DNA of 64,000 nucleotides, taken from NCBI RefSeq assembly GCF_023716665.1, contig NZ_CP071859.1, positions 806,001-870,000 on the forward strand. Direction: 5' to 3'. The stretch is from Vibrio sp. SCSIO 43135. Lineage in GTDB: Bacteria > Pseudomonadota > Gammaproteobacteria > Enterobacterales > Vibrionaceae. Each line of letters starts with the position of its first letter. Position 1 is the stretch's first letter. A program made the translations under genes and the position numbers. The notes below the pieces were generated by a model, which did no database searches, was not told the origin of the DNA, and saw only the letters and a program-made list of their open reading frames with translations. Of this stretch, positions 18,803 to 29,144 are shown in pieces.

Positions 18803-18832
18803 TCAAAAGCTCGCATTTTTGCGAGCTTTTGG
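18803..18832 (+). terminator. Intrinsic terminator after htpG
   Basis: CAAAAGCTCGCA pairs with TGCGAGCTTTTG around a TTTT loop, 14 bp after the stop. The very stable stem has no long T-tract beyond the arm itself. Confidence 0.85.
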
Positions 18833-19040
18833 GTTTAAATGTCGCAAACATCGCTGAAATGAAGGCAACATTCAGGTCTATGTGGTGATTTGCAACAACC
18901 GATAGCATTCTTTAGTCGTAAGGCAAGCCCATACCGTGAAATGTATGGTAGAATGCCGCACTTGAATACTGTTGGTCTTGAATACAACAGGTAACGCGTG
19001 TATTTTTGCCCGCAGTTATCGAATCCATAAATTAAAAACC
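18833..19040 (+). other. Intergenic region upstream of the adk leader
   Basis: No ORF with coding character is visible between the htpG terminator and the adk leader hairpin. The stretch probably contains the adk promoter. A TAGAAT hexamer near 18950 could be a -10 element, but I could not pair it with a convincing -35. Confidence 0.4.
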
Positions 19041-19103
19041 TTATACCGAAACTTATCGTCGCAAACTGTTATTAGTAAGTGCTTACTGTGAGCTTCGGTA
19101 TAA
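19041..19103 (+). promoter_or_regulatory. Structured leader of adk: nested inverted repeats
   Basis: TTATACCGAA (19041-19050) is the exact reverse complement of TTCGGTATAA (19094-19103), enclosing about 43 bases. Inside the loop AGTAAGTGCTTACT (19074-19087) is itself a perfect palindrome. The outer arm ends 27 bases before the adk start, so in RNA this would be a two-level stem just ahead of the ribosome site. No T-run follows, so it is not a terminator. Confidence 0.5.
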
Positions 19104-19118
19104 ATCATTATTGTCTAA

Positions 19119-19775
<657 letters not shown>

Positions 19776-19814
19776 TTTGCTTCATAGCGAATTTATTATT
19801 TTGATATATTAAAG

Positions 19815-19837
19815 CGACCTCTTTGAGGTCGTTTTTT
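19815..19837 (+). terminator. Intrinsic terminator after adk
   Basis: CGACCTC and GAGGTCG pair around TTT and are followed by seven T, a textbook terminator 40 bp after the adk stop. Confidence 0.92.
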
Positions 19838-19942
19838 TATGCTCAATCTTCTCAATATTGATTGCTGATTACCGCAATTCGCAGAGTGATCTGAGAATGC
19901 CTTTTTTACGTATCAACGGCTTTACTAAAGCAATAGAGAACT

Positions 19943-20899
19943 ATGAATAACAATAAAAAACAGGGTGTGTTGTTAGTAAATCTGGGCACGCCTGATGCAG
20001 CGACACCGGCTGCTGTGAAACGATTTTTGGGTGAATTCCTACACGATAAGCGCGTAGTTGATATGAATCGTTTTCTTTGGTGCCCACTTTTACATGGTGC
20101 TATTTTGCCGATTCGTGCTCCTAAAGTCGCCAAGCTCTATCAGAGTGTCTGGATGGATGAGGGCTCACCACTGCTGGTTTATTCAAAACGACAAGCAAAG
20201 AAACTCGAAGCGATACTGACGATCCCAGTAGAGTTGGGGATGACGTATGGCTCACCAAGTTTACGAAGTGGCGTTGATGCATTGCTCGCTAAAGGTGTAG
20301 AAGACATTATAGTGCTTCCTTTATACCCGCAATACTCAGGAACTACGACGGCAGCAGTGGTTGATGGGTTGGCAAAAGTGTTTAAGCAAGTCTCAGTAGT
20401 GCCAGGCCACCGTGTTGTTCGTGATTACCATAACCACCCTTTGTATATTAAGGCATTGGCAGCGACGGTACGGCGCTCATGGGAGAGCAATGGTAAGGGG
20501 GATTATTTATTGTGCTCCTATCATGGTATTCCTAAACGCTTTGCTGACAACGGTGACATTTATCCGAGGCACTGCCAAGTTACGACAGAGCTTCTAGCAA
20601 AAGAGCTAGGTTTGGAAGATCACCAGATTGGGATGACTTATCAGTCTCGTTTTGGCCGAGAAGAATGGCTTCAACCGTACACTGACAAAACGCTAGAAAC
20701 CTTGCCTTCTAACGGTGTTAAGAAGCTTGATATTATGACTCCAGCATTTTCATCCGACTGCTTGGAGACGCTAGAAGAGATCTCTGATCAATGTAAAGAA
20801 ACCTTTATTGAAGCGGGAGGAGAGTCGTTCAATTATATCCCGTGTTTGAATGACTCTGACGATCACATAGCGATGATGGTTTCACTTATCGAAGGCTGA
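19943..20899 (+). CDS. hemH: Ferrochelatase
   Basis: Inserts Fe2+ into protoporphyrin IX, the last step of heme synthesis. The 318-residue protein has the N-terminal VNLGTPDA motif, the metal-site His in [12 protein letters not shown], the YPRHCQVTT segment and the late [15 protein letters not shown] signature with the conserved Glu. Length equals that of E. coli HemH. It lies directly after adk, as in E. coli. A hairpin follows the stop. No iron-responsive operator could be recognised upstream. Confidence 0.97.
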   Translation: MNNNKKQGVLLVNLGTPDAATPAAVKRFLGEFLHDKRVVDMNRFLWCPLLHGAILPIRAPKVAKLYQSVWMDEGSPLLVYSKRQAKKLEAILTIPVELGMTYGSPSLRSGVDALLAKGVEDIIVLPLYPQYSGTTTAAVVDGLAKVFKQVSVVPGHRVVRDYHNHPLYIKALAATVRRSWESNGKGDYLLCSYHGIPKRFADNGDIYPRHCQVTTELLAKELGLEDHQIGMTYQSRFGREEWLQPYTDKTLETLPSNGVKKLDIMTPAFSSDCLETLEEISDQCKETFIEAGGESFNYIPCLNDSDDHIAMMVSLIEG

Positions 20900-20911
20900 A
20901 AATAGCCCAAA

Positions 20912-20936
20912 AGGGCACCTAGAGTGCCCTGTTTAA
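20912..20936 (+). terminator. Hairpin after hemH, probable terminator
   Basis: AGGGCAC pairs with GTGCCCT around CTAGA. The following sequence GTTTAATT is only moderately T-rich, so efficiency may be low. Confidence 0.6.
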
Positions 20937-20966
20937 TTCTCGTTGTCACCGTACTTGGTTAAGACA

Positions 20967-22355
20967 TTAAGCGATTTGAGTTTGTTGCTCCTCAATTTCC
21001 TGTGCAGAGCTAATTGTTGATTCGGCACCATGCATCCAACGGACAAGGGTATTTGAAAATAACAGCAGGATCACACCGCTGATCAGCGCTGTTACTGCAA
21101 TACCACTGAATATAGCAAGTGCTCCTAGCTCGCCAACGTGCGAACCTACATACCCAGCAACATAGTTAGCGATAGCATTACAACCAAACCATGCCCCCAT
21201 CATAAGTGATGCCAAACGAAGTGGCGCTAATTTGGTTACCAGTGATAAACCAATTGGCGATAAGCATAACTCACCCAGAGTGTGGAAGAAGAAAGCGCCG
21301 ACTAACCACAGCATTGAAGTTTTCACGCTAGTGTCACCACCTTGTTCCATTACTGCACCCACCATGCACAAGAAACCTAAAGCGAGGAAGAACATTGCTA
21401 GCGCAAATTTAACGGGAGAGTTTGGCTCGCGCTTGCCCAATTTAACCCATAGAACAGCTAATACCGGCGCAAGAGTAATAATGAAGAACGGGTTGAGCGA
21501 TTGGAACCAAGCCGCAGGAACTTCAAAGCTTCCGATCATTCGATCCGTATATTGTTGAGTATAGATATTCATCAATCCACCGGCTTGTTCAAAGCCTGCC
21601 CAGAATACAATAGTGAACAAGCTCATAACGAGAATGACTTTGATGCGGTCTACTTCTTCTTTGGTCAACGGCTCTTTCTTGGCTGCTTTTTTTATCGCAA
21701 GTTCGCGTTTAGCTGCAGGAACTTTACCGATATCGCCTAACCATGATTGAGCGAATGTCATTTGCATCACTAAGCTGATCAACATACCTGTACCAGCAGC
21801 AATGAAACCAGCTTTCCATCCGAATGAATTTGTAACTGAGCCAGAAACTACGCCGGCAAGAAGAGCCCCCAAGTTTATGCCCATATAGAAGATAGTAAAC
21901 GCACCATCGCGTCGATTATCACCTTCTTGGTACAAATCACCCACCATAGTCGAAATGTTAGGTTTGAATAAACCATTACCGGCAATCAGTAGCGCCAAAC
22001 CAAGATAAAAGGTATGAAGAGATCCTAGTCCTAGAGCATCTGCTGGTAGAGCAAGAGTGAATTGGCCAATGGCCATTAGCGCACCACCAATCAAAATCGA
22101 ACGGCGCTGGCCAAGGTAGTTATCAGCTAGGTATCCCCCAATCAATGGGGTGATATATACTAAGCCTGTGTAAATCCCGTAGAGGTCGAGAGCATCTTTG
22201 GTGGACCAACCGAGTCCGCCATGCATTGTGGCATCAGTAAGGTATAGAACCAAAATGGCACGCATTGCATAGTATGAGAATCGCTCCCAAAGTTCAGTGC
22301 CAAACAGTAAAAACAGCCCCCGTGGGTGACCTAATATTTGATGTTGGTTTGTCAT
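20967..22355 (-). CDS. POT/PTR family proton-dependent oligopeptide transporter (Dtp-like)
   Basis: Inner-membrane symporter for di- and tripeptides. The 462-residue protein shows the POT signatures: ELWERFSYYAMRAILVLYL in helix 1 (ExxERFxYY proton-coupling motif), GGYLADNYLGQRR between helices 2 and 3, and FTIFYMGINLGALLAG (PTR2 signature) in helix 5. About 12-14 membrane helices are expected. It is shorter than E. coli DtpA (about 500 residues), mainly in loops. It is monocistronic and divergent from rfaH. Which of DtpA to DtpD it corresponds to cannot be settled. Confidence 0.93.
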   Translation of the reverse strand: MTNQHQILGHPRGLFLLFGTELWERFSYYAMRAILVLYLTDATMHGGLGWSTKDALDLYGIYTGLVYITPLIGGYLADNYLGQRRSILIGGALMAIGQFTLALPADALGLGSLHTFYLGLALLIAGNGLFKPNISTMVGDLYQEGDNRRDGAFTIFYMGINLGALLAGVVSGSVTNSFGWKAGFIAAGTGMLISLVMQMTFAQSWLGDIGKVPAAKRELAIKKAAKKEPLTKEEVDRIKVILVMSLFTIVFWAGFEQAGGLMNIYTQQYTDRMIGSFEVPAAWFQSLNPFFIITLAPVLAVLWVKLGKREPNSPVKFALAMFFLALGFLCMVGAVMEQGGDTSVKTSMLWLVGAFFFHTLGELCLSPIGLSLVTKLAPLRLASLMMGAWFGCNAIANYVAGYVGSHVGELGALAIFSGIAVTALISGVILLLFSNTLVRWMHGAESTISSAQEIEEQQTQIA

Positions 22356-22650
22356 AAATATTGCTTATTTTAGTTATTAGAGAATTTAATGTGGTGTTAC
22401 GTATACAATGTGGTGGACTTATCTGCAATGAGGTGGATTGATAGACTGCGTCAATGCTGTGTTGTAAGTTATTAATAAATAGGCGTTTCTATCTCAAATA
22501 GAGGCAAAAAATTCGTGTTACAAACTTATTTTTCAGTTTTGAATGTGATTAGTGGTTGAATTGGCAATAAACTGCTCGACGGTAAGGGAATGGCTGCATT
22601 GCGTAGCATGATGGTGTTAGGATTAAGCAAAAGGATAAAATGGCTTAACG
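22356..22650. other. Divergent promoter region of the peptide transporter and rfaH
   Basis: A 295-bp A/T-rich interval without coding potential. It must contain promoters for both flanking genes. I see no clear named operator; short TGTGGT-containing repeats occur near 22391-22435 on the plus strand (ATGTGGTG at 22390 and ATGTGGTGGA at 22409). Confidence 0.4.
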
Positions 22651-23148
22651 ATGAAGCGTTGGTACCTCTTATATTGTAAGCGTGGAGAGCAACTTCGCGC
22701 CAAGTTACACCTAGAAAATCAAGGAGTAGAGTGCTACTACCCTGAAATAGAGGTAGAGAAAATCGTGCGAGGGAAAAGGCAAACTAAGACAGAGCCTTTG
22801 TTCCCTTGCTATGTATTCGTCCGGTTTGATTTTGAAATTGGCCCAACTTTTACCACTGTTCGCTCAACGCGAGGTGTTGTTGATTTTGTGCGTCAGGGCC
22901 CTCAGCCACAAGAGCTTCAGGGGGATCTGGTATATGGGCTTAAGCAAATTGAAAGAGAAGCGGTTGAACCGAATACCGAAGCATTACCTGAAAAGGGGCA
23001 GACGGTACGGGTTAAAGGCGGTCAGTTCGCTGGTATAGAAGCTATTTACCAAGAAGCTGATGGTGAAGCTCGTTCTATTATGTTGGTTAAGATGATCAGT
23101 CAGGTCGTCCCAATGAGTATAAAAAACAGTGATTTAGACTTAAATTAA
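22651..23148 (+). CDS. rfaH: Transcription antitermination factor RfaH
   Basis: NusG paralogue that binds RNA polymerase at ops elements and promotes transcription of long surface-polysaccharide operons. The 165-residue protein has the NGN domain (about 1-100: WYLLYCKRGEQLRAKLHLE, then PLFPCYVFVRF and the TRGVVDFVR loop) and a C-terminal KOW/fold-switching domain (VRVKGGQFAGIEAIYQEADGE). The YLLYCKRG start distinguishes RfaH from NusG. The ribosome site is weak (AGGA about 15 bases upstream), so translation may be inefficient. It is monocistronic with a terminator shared with asnB. Confidence 0.96.
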   Translation: MKRWYLLYCKRGEQLRAKLHLENQGVECYYPEIEVEKIVRGKRQTKTEPLFPCYVFVRFDFEIGPTFTTVRSTRGVVDFVRQGPQPQELQGDLVYGLKQIEREAVEPNTEALPEKGQTVRVKGGQFAGIEAIYQEADGEARSIMLVKMISQVVPMSIKNSDLDLN

Positions 23149-23177
23149 AAAAGGCACCGAAAGGTGCCTTTTCTTTT
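23149..23177. terminator. Bidirectional terminator between rfaH and asnB
   Basis: AAAAGGCACC pairs with GGTGCCTTTT around GAAA, with T-runs on both strands. It serves the convergent genes rfaH (plus) and asnB (minus). Confidence 0.9.
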
Positions 23178-23189
23178 TCTTAGCTATTT

Positions 23190-24854
23190 TTAGTAAGAGT
23201 CGTTGTGAACGCTCTGTACCGCGCGGCCAGAAGGGTCAGCCATGTTCTTAAATGACTCATCCCACTCAATGGCTTTTGCAGATGAACAAGCGACAGATGG
23301 ACCACCAGGCACACACTGCGCCGCTGACTCTAGCGGGAATAGCTCCTCGAAGATTTCGCGATATACATAGCCTTCTTTGGTTGTTGGCGTGTTGTATGGG
23401 AAGCGATAAGCCGCAGTCTCCATTTGCTGATCAGTAATCTTCGATTCAGCAACTTCTTTTAGCGTATCAATCCAGCTGTAGCCTACGCCATCAGAGAACT
23501 GTTCTTTCTGGCGCCAAGCGATTGACTCAGGCAGATAATGTTCGAAACACTCACGTAGGATGTGTTTCTCCATTTTGCCATTACCACACATTTTATCTTG
23601 TGGGTTTAGGCGCATAGCAACATCGATGAACTCTTTATCCAAAAATGGTACACGACCTTCGACACCCCATGCCGCAAGTGATTTATTCGCTCGCGCACAG
23701 TCAAACATGTTTAGAGCGAGTAGTTTACGAACAGTTTCTTCGTGGAACTCTTTCGCGTTTGGCGCTTTATGGAAGTACAGGTAGCCACCAAAGATTTCAT
23801 CTGCACCTTCACCTGAAAGCACCATCTTAATGCCCATAGCTTTGATCTTACGACCCATTAGGAACATAGGAGTCGATGCGCGAATCGTAGTGACATCGTA
23901 GGTTTCGATGTGGTAGATAACATCGCGAATGGCATCAAGGCCTTCTTGAATGGTGTAAGTCATTTCATGGTGAACAGTACCGATTTGATCCGCCACTTCA
24001 CGAGCGGCTTTTAAATCTGGTGCACCTTCAAGGCCAACTGCGAATGAGTGTAGCTGTGGCCACCAGGCCTCGGATTGCTCGTCATCTTCGATACGCATTG
24101 CCGCGAATCGTTTAGCAACAGCGGAAGTGATAGATGAGTCTAGGCCACCGGATAGTAATACACCGTATGGTACGTCCGTCATTAGCTGACGTTTTACTGC
24201 AGCTTCGAGAGCTTCAGTAAGATCTTCTTTACTTGTGCTGTTACCTTGAACTGCAGCGTATTCGTTCCAATCACGTTTGTAGTAACGTTGCGGTTCACTG
24301 TCTGCAGAACCGTAGTAACAACCTGGAGGGAACTCGCTAACAGTTTTACATACTGGAACGAGTGCTTTCATCTCAGAGGCAACGTAGTAGTTACCGTGCT
24401 CATCGTAACCTTGGTAAAGCGGAATAATACCAATATGATCGCGCCCAACTAGGTACTGATCTTTTTCTTCATCATAAAGAACAAACGCAAAGATGCCGTT
24501 TAGTTCTTCCAGTAGATCTGCACCCATTTCTTGATACAAGGCTAGGATGACTTCACAGTCAGAGTCTGTTTGGAACTCATATTTACCTTCGTAACGAGCA
24601 CGAATTTCTTTGTGGTTATAGATTTCGCCATTTACAGCAAGAATGTGCTTCTTATCTTGGCTATAAAGTGGTTGTGCGCCACTGTTTAGGCCAACGATAG
24701 CTAAGCGTTCGTGTGCGAGAATTGCTTTATCAGATGAGTAGATTCCAGACCAGTCCGGACCACGGTGACGTAGCTTTTTTGACATTTCTAGTGCGATTGG
24801 TCGCAGTGCAGATGCATCACTTTTTATATCTAAGATGCCAAATACTGAACACAT
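23190..24854 (-). CDS. asnB: Asparagine synthetase B, glutamine-hydrolysing
   Basis: Makes asparagine from aspartate, ATP and glutamine. At 554 residues it equals E. coli AsnB. Cys2 (MCSVFGILD) is the N-terminal nucleophile of the glutaminase domain, which also shows HRGPDWSG and the VNGEIYNH motif. The synthetase domain has the ATP pyrophosphatase loop LSGGLDSS (about 233-240) and LSGEGADEIFGGY. The ribosome site AAAGGAAGTTTT fixes the start. It is monocistronic, in the same chromosomal neighbourhood relative to nag genes as in E. coli. Confidence 0.98.
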   Translation of the reverse strand: MCSVFGILDIKSDASALRPIALEMSKKLRHRGPDWSGIYSSDKAILAHERLAIVGLNSGAQPLYSQDKKHILAVNGEIYNHKEIRARYEGKYEFQTDSDCEVILALYQEMGADLLEELNGIFAFVLYDEEKDQYLVGRDHIGIIPLYQGYDEHGNYYVASEMKALVPVCKTVSEFPPGCYYGSADSEPQRYYKRDWNEYAAVQGNSTSKEDLTEALEAAVKRQLMTDVPYGVLLSGGLDSSITSAVAKRFAAMRIEDDEQSEAWWPQLHSFAVGLEGAPDLKAAREVADQIGTVHHEMTYTIQEGLDAIRDVIYHIETYDVTTIRASTPMFLMGRKIKAMGIKMVLSGEGADEIFGGYLYFHKAPNAKEFHEETVRKLLALNMFDCARANKSLAAWGVEGRVPFLDKEFIDVAMRLNPQDKMCGNGKMEKHILRECFEHYLPESIAWRQKEQFSDGVGYSWIDTLKEVAESKITDQQMETAAYRFPYNTPTTKEGYVYREIFEELFPLESAAQCVPGGPSVACSSAKAIEWDESFKNMADPSGRAVQSVHNDSY

Positions 24855-25080
24855 AAAACTTCCTTTTAAAAATTCTTTAACCTGTTGCCTTCAATTTGCC
24901 AGTTTGGTTAAGAAAAGCAACAGCAAAGGAGAAAAAAAATGGCATTAAAAGCTTGGTGGTGAATTTTATCTAATTAAAAGTATTGTTTGGTATATGAAAT
25001 CTAAATTGTGTCGTGATAATAACCAGTTTAGTGGTTCAGATTGACAGATTTGACGGGGAAGTGATGATGACATTTAGCAA

Positions 25081-25110
25081 AACGGGTAAACCAATTCTGG
25101 TTTACCCGTT
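25081..25110. terminator. Intrinsic terminator downstream of the CPA2 antiporter
   Basis: AACGGGTAAACCA and TGGTTTACCCGTT are exact complements around ATTC. The minus strand continues with TTTTGC and the plus strand with GATTTTTA, so it can act on both strands. Confidence 0.85.
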
Positions 25111-25119
25111 GATTTTTAT

Positions 25120-26709
25120 CTAGTTAGGTTTGGTAAAGCTGGGGTTAAGCTGCTCGCACACGTGTCTAGCAAAGCCACTACCGGCTTCACTGTAGATGTT
25201 GAATGCGGCATCGACACCATTTTCTAGCAAACCTTCCAATTGATCGGGGTATTCGGCAATCGCTGCAATTTGCCCTTGGAAATTACGCCTTCTTAACTGT
25301 TCTAATGCTATCTGGTTTCCTTGGTGGTGAGGCATCGCTAAAAGAACTAGTTTTACATTAGCTGTGTCTAATATACGCTCCCAAAAATCTGGGTCGGTTG
25401 CATCGCCTGCAATGACATTCCGTCCTTCAGAACGATGTTGGTGAGCAGCGTCTTCTCGAACCTCTACACCTAAACTGATTTTTCCGTATCGAGTGCGAAG
25501 TTCATCATAGGCACCACTACCAATCCGGCCCATACCTAAGATCAAAATTTGGGCATGGCCTGGGTTGATTAACTGGTCTTTGGTATGCAACTTCTCGGCG
25601 GCATGTTCTTTGAGCCATCGACTTGAACGTTGGTATAGCTGGTGGCCTTTACGGTTGATAGGCGCTGCGATAACAAAAGAGATAGAAACGGCGATGGCAA
25701 GTGCGACTAGAATATCACCTGACATCCAACCCATTTTGAAGGCTAATCCACCGACAATCAGTCCAAATTCACTGAAGTTAAACAGTGTTAAAGACGCGAG
25801 GAGCGAAGTGCGTACACGAAATTTGAAGTGATTAAGTACTAAGAAATAAAGCACACCTTTGATAGGAAGTAGAGTTAAAAACAGAATAGCGAGAGCAAGG
25901 CCAGATAGAGTCGGTTGTTCTGATAAACCTATGTTTAAGAAAAAGCAGACTAAGAATAGTTCTTTAAGGTTGAATAATGATTTTGAAAGTTCTGAAGCTT
26001 TTTTATGTCCAGCTAGCATCATCCCAAGGATCAGCGCGCCTAAGTCTGGCTTCATACCCACAAACTCGAACAGGCCAGCACCAACCACTAAAGCAAAAAA
26101 TACGCCCAGCAAAACTAACATTTCGCCATGGCCTACTTTATCGAGGAGTTTGAAGAATAGAGGCTTCAGTAAAGGTAAAGCAAATAGGGCGATGGCATAC
26201 CATTCGGGAACCTTTCCGGTAGAAGCGGTTAAGAACAGCACGGCGAAGATATCTTGCATAACCAAGATACCAATTGCGAGTGTACCGTACGTCGCATTCA
26301 TTTCCCCCTTTTCTTGTAATGCTTTAACGGCAAATACGGTACTTGAAAATGACAAGGCAAATGCCAGTAGAACGATTTGTTCAATGGCCATTGCACCAAG
26401 GCTAGACACGCCTAATAGCTTGAAAAACAGTAGCGCGGCGACAAAAAATAAGGTGGAGACTAAATTGTGTATGGTGGCGCCGGCCCAAATCTCTCTGGAG
26501 AGAAGCGTCTTGATATCGAGTTTAAGTCCAATCGTAAAGAGAAGCAGAGTTACACCCAAATCAGCGAGTGTGATGATGGCTTCACTGGATTGATAGCCGT
26601 AAGCACTTAAACCAAACCCTGCTAAAAGAAAACCGACTAAAGGTGGCAAGTTGCATTTCAAGGCGATGAGGCCAGCCACAAAGGCTGCGGAAATTAAAAT
26701 GATATCCAT
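25120..26709 (-). CDS. CPA2 family cation/proton antiporter with TrkA-N domain (Kef/YbaL-like)
   Basis: Inner-membrane K+ or Na+/H+ exchanger of about 529 residues. The first 380 or so residues form 11-13 membrane segments with typical CPA2 motifs (PPLVGFLLAGFGL, LGVTLLLFTIGL, FALSFSSTVFA). A cytosolic TrkA-N Rossmann domain follows, with ILGMGRIGSGAYDEL as the nucleotide loop and a later GDATD acidic motif. I start at the ATG 26709: the longer frame begins with a GTG inside the stem of the nagC terminator. It is monocistronic. Ion specificity cannot be read from the sequence. Confidence 0.9.
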   Translation of the reverse strand: MDIILISAAFVAGLIALKCNLPPLVGFLLAGFGLSAYGYQSSEAIITLADLGVTLLLFTIGLKLDIKTLLSREIWAGATIHNLVSTLFFVAALLFFKLLGVSSLGAMAIEQIVLLAFALSFSSTVFAVKALQEKGEMNATYGTLAIGILVMQDIFAVLFLTASTGKVPEWYAIALFALPLLKPLFFKLLDKVGHGEMLVLLGVFFALVVGAGLFEFVGMKPDLGALILGMMLAGHKKASELSKSLFNLKELFLVCFFLNIGLSEQPTLSGLALAILFLTLLPIKGVLYFLVLNHFKFRVRTSLLASLTLFNFSEFGLIVGGLAFKMGWMSGDILVALAIAVSISFVIAAPINRKGHQLYQRSSRWLKEHAAEKLHTKDQLINPGHAQILILGMGRIGSGAYDELRTRYGKISLGVEVREDAAHQHRSEGRNVIAGDATDPDFWERILDTANVKLVLLAMPHHQGNQIALEQLRRRNFQGQIAAIAEYPDQLEGLLENGVDAAFNIYSEAGSGFARHVCEQLNPSFTKPN

Positions 26710-26734
26710 AACGTAAAACTGAATCCAAGCTAAC

Positions 26735-26758
26735 AAAAAGGCTGTGTAATACACAGCC
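26735..26758 (-). terminator. Intrinsic terminator after nagC
   Basis: On the minus strand GGCTGTGT and ACACAGCC pair around a three-base loop and are followed by TTTTT. It ends the nagAC transcript and overlaps the false upstream start of the next gene. Confidence 0.9.
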
Positions 26759-26790
26759 CGGAATTGTACATCAAATTGTAACTAAGCTGC

Positions 26791-28005
26791 TCAGTCTTCG
26801 AGCAATTTTTGTAACAAAACGCCATTCAGCATAGCGCGTTTTATCATTGCAAAGGCGCCCATAGTTGGCTGGTGATCGATCTGGGAAACGACGATTGGGA
26901 GATCTTTGTGGAAAGTAGTTAGAGACTGGTTTTCAACGTTTCTATGGATAGCAGGGAAGACTATATCTTCACATTCCGTAATGTCACCAGCGATAACAAC
27001 TTTTTGAGGGTTAAATAAGTTGATGGTGATGGCGATCGCTTTACCAAGTTGGTTTCCGACTCGAACTAAGCTTTGTTTCGCCAGTTCATCGCCATTATTG
27101 GCGTGTTGGCAAACATCTTGAATCGAGATGCTTTCTAGGCTTGATAGCGAAGATTCATACCCTTGCGCGATGAGTTTTTTAACTCGTTCAATGATCGCTG
27201 GGTTAGCTGCAACGGTTTCTAGACAACCAAAATTACCGCACTGGCATTGTTCGCCGAGTGGGTCGATCTGAATATGTCCAATTTCGCCTACGTTTCGGTT
27301 GTAACCGAGGAACACTTGCCCATTTACAATGATACCTGAACCAGTACCACGGTGGACGCTGACTAAGATGGAATCTTGGCAGTCTTGAGTAGCGCCGAAG
27401 TAGTGCTCTGCTAACGCCATCCCGCGAACGTCATTACCAACGAAACATTCTACGTGGAACGTATCTTTAATGAGATCGCTCAATGCTAGGTTATCGATAT
27501 CCGTATTCGGCATGTATTCAACCACACCGGTCTCTGGATTAACTAGGCCAGGCAGGGCAATACCGATTGCCACCAGTTGGTTTATGGTCGATTGGTGGCT
27601 GGATATGAACTGTTTAAGGTGGCTAATAAGCCCATCAGACAATTCATTTTGGTTGGTGTAGTAAAGCTCGTGATGAGTGGAGACAAGTTCACGACCGCCT
27701 AGATCGTATAGGCTAATTTGAAGGTAGTCGCGGCCCAAACGCACCGCGACAGAGTGGAAAGGTTCCACTTCGGTAGTCAGAGAAATCGCTCTTCGACCAC
27801 CAGTTGAAGCTTGTTGGGCAACCTCTTTAATCAGGCCGCGCTCTAACAATTGGCGGGTTATTTTTGTAACACTAGCCGGTGCAAGTTGGCTCACATCAGC
27901 GACTTGGATCCTTGAGATAGGACCTTGCTGGTCGATAAGGCGATAAACCGCTGCACTGTTTAGTTGTTTAACTAGATCTACGTTACCTATTTGTCCGCCA
28001 TTCAT
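26791..28005 (-). CDS. nagC: N-acetylglucosamine repressor NagC (ROK family)
   Basis: Represses nag and related amino-sugar or chitin genes and is released by GlcNAc-6-phosphate. The N-terminal winged helix (NVDLVKQLNSAAVYRLID, then LAPASVTKITRQLLERGL) is almost the E. coli NagC sequence. The ROK domain has DVRGMALAEHYFG, GTGSGIIVNG and the zinc-type cluster CQCGNFGCLE. A longer reading starts with TTG at 28011, overlapping the nagA stop as TTGA. I prefer the ATG at 28005, giving 404 residues beginning MNGGQIGN. Either way it is translationally coupled to nagA. nagB is missing from this operon. Confidence 0.95.
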   Translation of the reverse strand: MNGGQIGNVDLVKQLNSAAVYRLIDQQGPISRIQVADVSQLAPASVTKITRQLLERGLIKEVAQQASTGGRRAISLTTEVEPFHSVAVRLGRDYLQISLYDLGGRELVSTHHELYYTNQNELSDGLISHLKQFISSHQSTINQLVAIGIALPGLVNPETGVVEYMPNTDIDNLALSDLIKDTFHVECFVGNDVRGMALAEHYFGATQDCQDSILVSVHRGTGSGIIVNGQVFLGYNRNVGEIGHIQIDPLGEQCQCGNFGCLETVAANPAIIERVKKLIAQGYESSLSSLESISIQDVCQHANNGDELAKQSLVRVGNQLGKAIAITINLFNPQKVVIAGDITECEDIVFPAIHRNVENQSLTTFHKDLPIVVSQIDHQPTMGAFAMIKRAMLNGVLLQKLLED

Positions 28006-28007
28006 TC

Positions 28008-29144
28008 TCAACTTTGCTCGTATTGTCCGTTTACAACAGTCGCTTGAACATTGAAGTCACGGTCAAATACAGTTAGGTTCGCAACCATGCCTTTCTTAAT
28101 TCGGCCTAGTTGGTCTTCGACACCCATTGCAGTTGCTGGATACAAAGTAGCCATTCGTAGAGCTTCGTCCAAAGCGATACCGACGTGCTCAACAGTATTT
28201 TGTACTGCCTCAATCATTGTGAGAGCTGAGCCGCCCAGTGTGCCGTTTTCATCAACACACTTACCATCTCGGTAATATACTTTCTTGCCAACAAAAATAA
28301 AGTAATCCATGTCAGCACCTGCAGGAGCTGTGGCATCGGTCACTAATACGAGCTTTTCACCCTTGATTTTGTGGGCAATTCGAATGTTCGCGTAGTCGAC
28401 ATGGAATCCATCGGCAATGATGCCTGCGTATACTTCAGGTGTGTCGTAAATAGCGCCAACCACGCCAGGTTCACGACCAACCATTGGCGTCATAGCGTTG
28501 AATAGGTGAGTTGCAAATGAAATGCCTGCTTCGAAGCCTTTACGAGCTTCAGTGTAAGTCGCATTTGTGTGGCCGATTGATACAACAATGCCTGCTTTCT
28601 TCAGGCGCTCAATATGTGCTGGATCGTTATGTTCTGGCGCAAGTGTTACTTTAGCCACCAAGTCTGCATTTTCGCAGATTAAATCAATCATACTGTCGTC
28701 AGAAGGACGAATGTAGTCAACGCTATGAATACCTTTCTTCATGACATTGAGGTAAGGCCCTTCGAGGTGTAGACCTAGAGACTGGTTTTGATACTTGTCG
28801 TGGTATTCGCGAGCTGCAGTAATTGCTTGGCGCATGTCTTCGTCGGAAGAGGTAATCAGAGTCGGTAAGAAACTCGTACAGCCGGACTTAAGGTTGGCCT
28901 CATGCATGATTTGCATGGTTTCTGCAGTAATCTCATCATTTAGCATTACGCCACCACAACCATTGAGCTGAAGGTCAATAAAACCAGGGCTTAGGTTTGC
29001 TCCATCAAGGTCGCGTAACTCGATATCTTGTGGTAATTCAGCTGCTGGGCAAACTGATTCGATCAGCCCATCTTTTACAATAACAGCGTGCTCCGTTAGA
29101 ACGTCGCTGCCAGTGAAGATTTTACAGTTAGTTAGCGCGTACAT
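28008..29144 (-). CDS. nagA: N-acetylglucosamine-6-phosphate deacetylase
   Basis: Converts GlcNAc-6-P to glucosamine-6-P and acetate, the first committed step after uptake. The 378-residue amidohydrolase has the family motifs [16 protein letters not shown], the metal-site His in [18 protein letters not shown], and the catalytic Asp in VTDATAPAG. Ribosome site AAGGATTAGCTGACT. It is first in a nagA-nagC operon divergent from nagE across 478 bp. In E. coli nagB precedes nagA; here nothing is present between nagA and the promoter region. Confidence 0.97.
   Translation of the reverse strand: MYALTNCKIFTGSDVLTEHAVIVKDGLIESVCPAAELPQDIELRDLDGANLSPGFIDLQLNGCGGVMLNDEITAETMQIMHEANLKSGCTSFLPTLITSSDEDMRQAITAAREYHDKYQNQSLGLHLEGPYLNVMKKGIHSVDYIRPSDDSMIDLICENADLVAKVTLAPEHNDPAHIERLKKAGIVVSIGHTNATYTEARKGFEAGISFATHLFNAMTPMVGREPGVVGAIYDTPEVYAGIIADGFHVDYANIRIAHKIKGEKLVLVTDATAPAGADMDYFIFVGKKVYYRDGKCVDENGTLGGSALTMIEAVQNTVEHVGIALDEALRMATLYPATAMGVEDQLGRIKKGMVANLTVFDRDFNVQATVVNGQYEQS

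Noticed and set aside
26710-26754. Longer antiporter reading frame from GTG
   Set aside because: The codon is inside the stem of the nagC terminator and adds an unlikely N-terminus.
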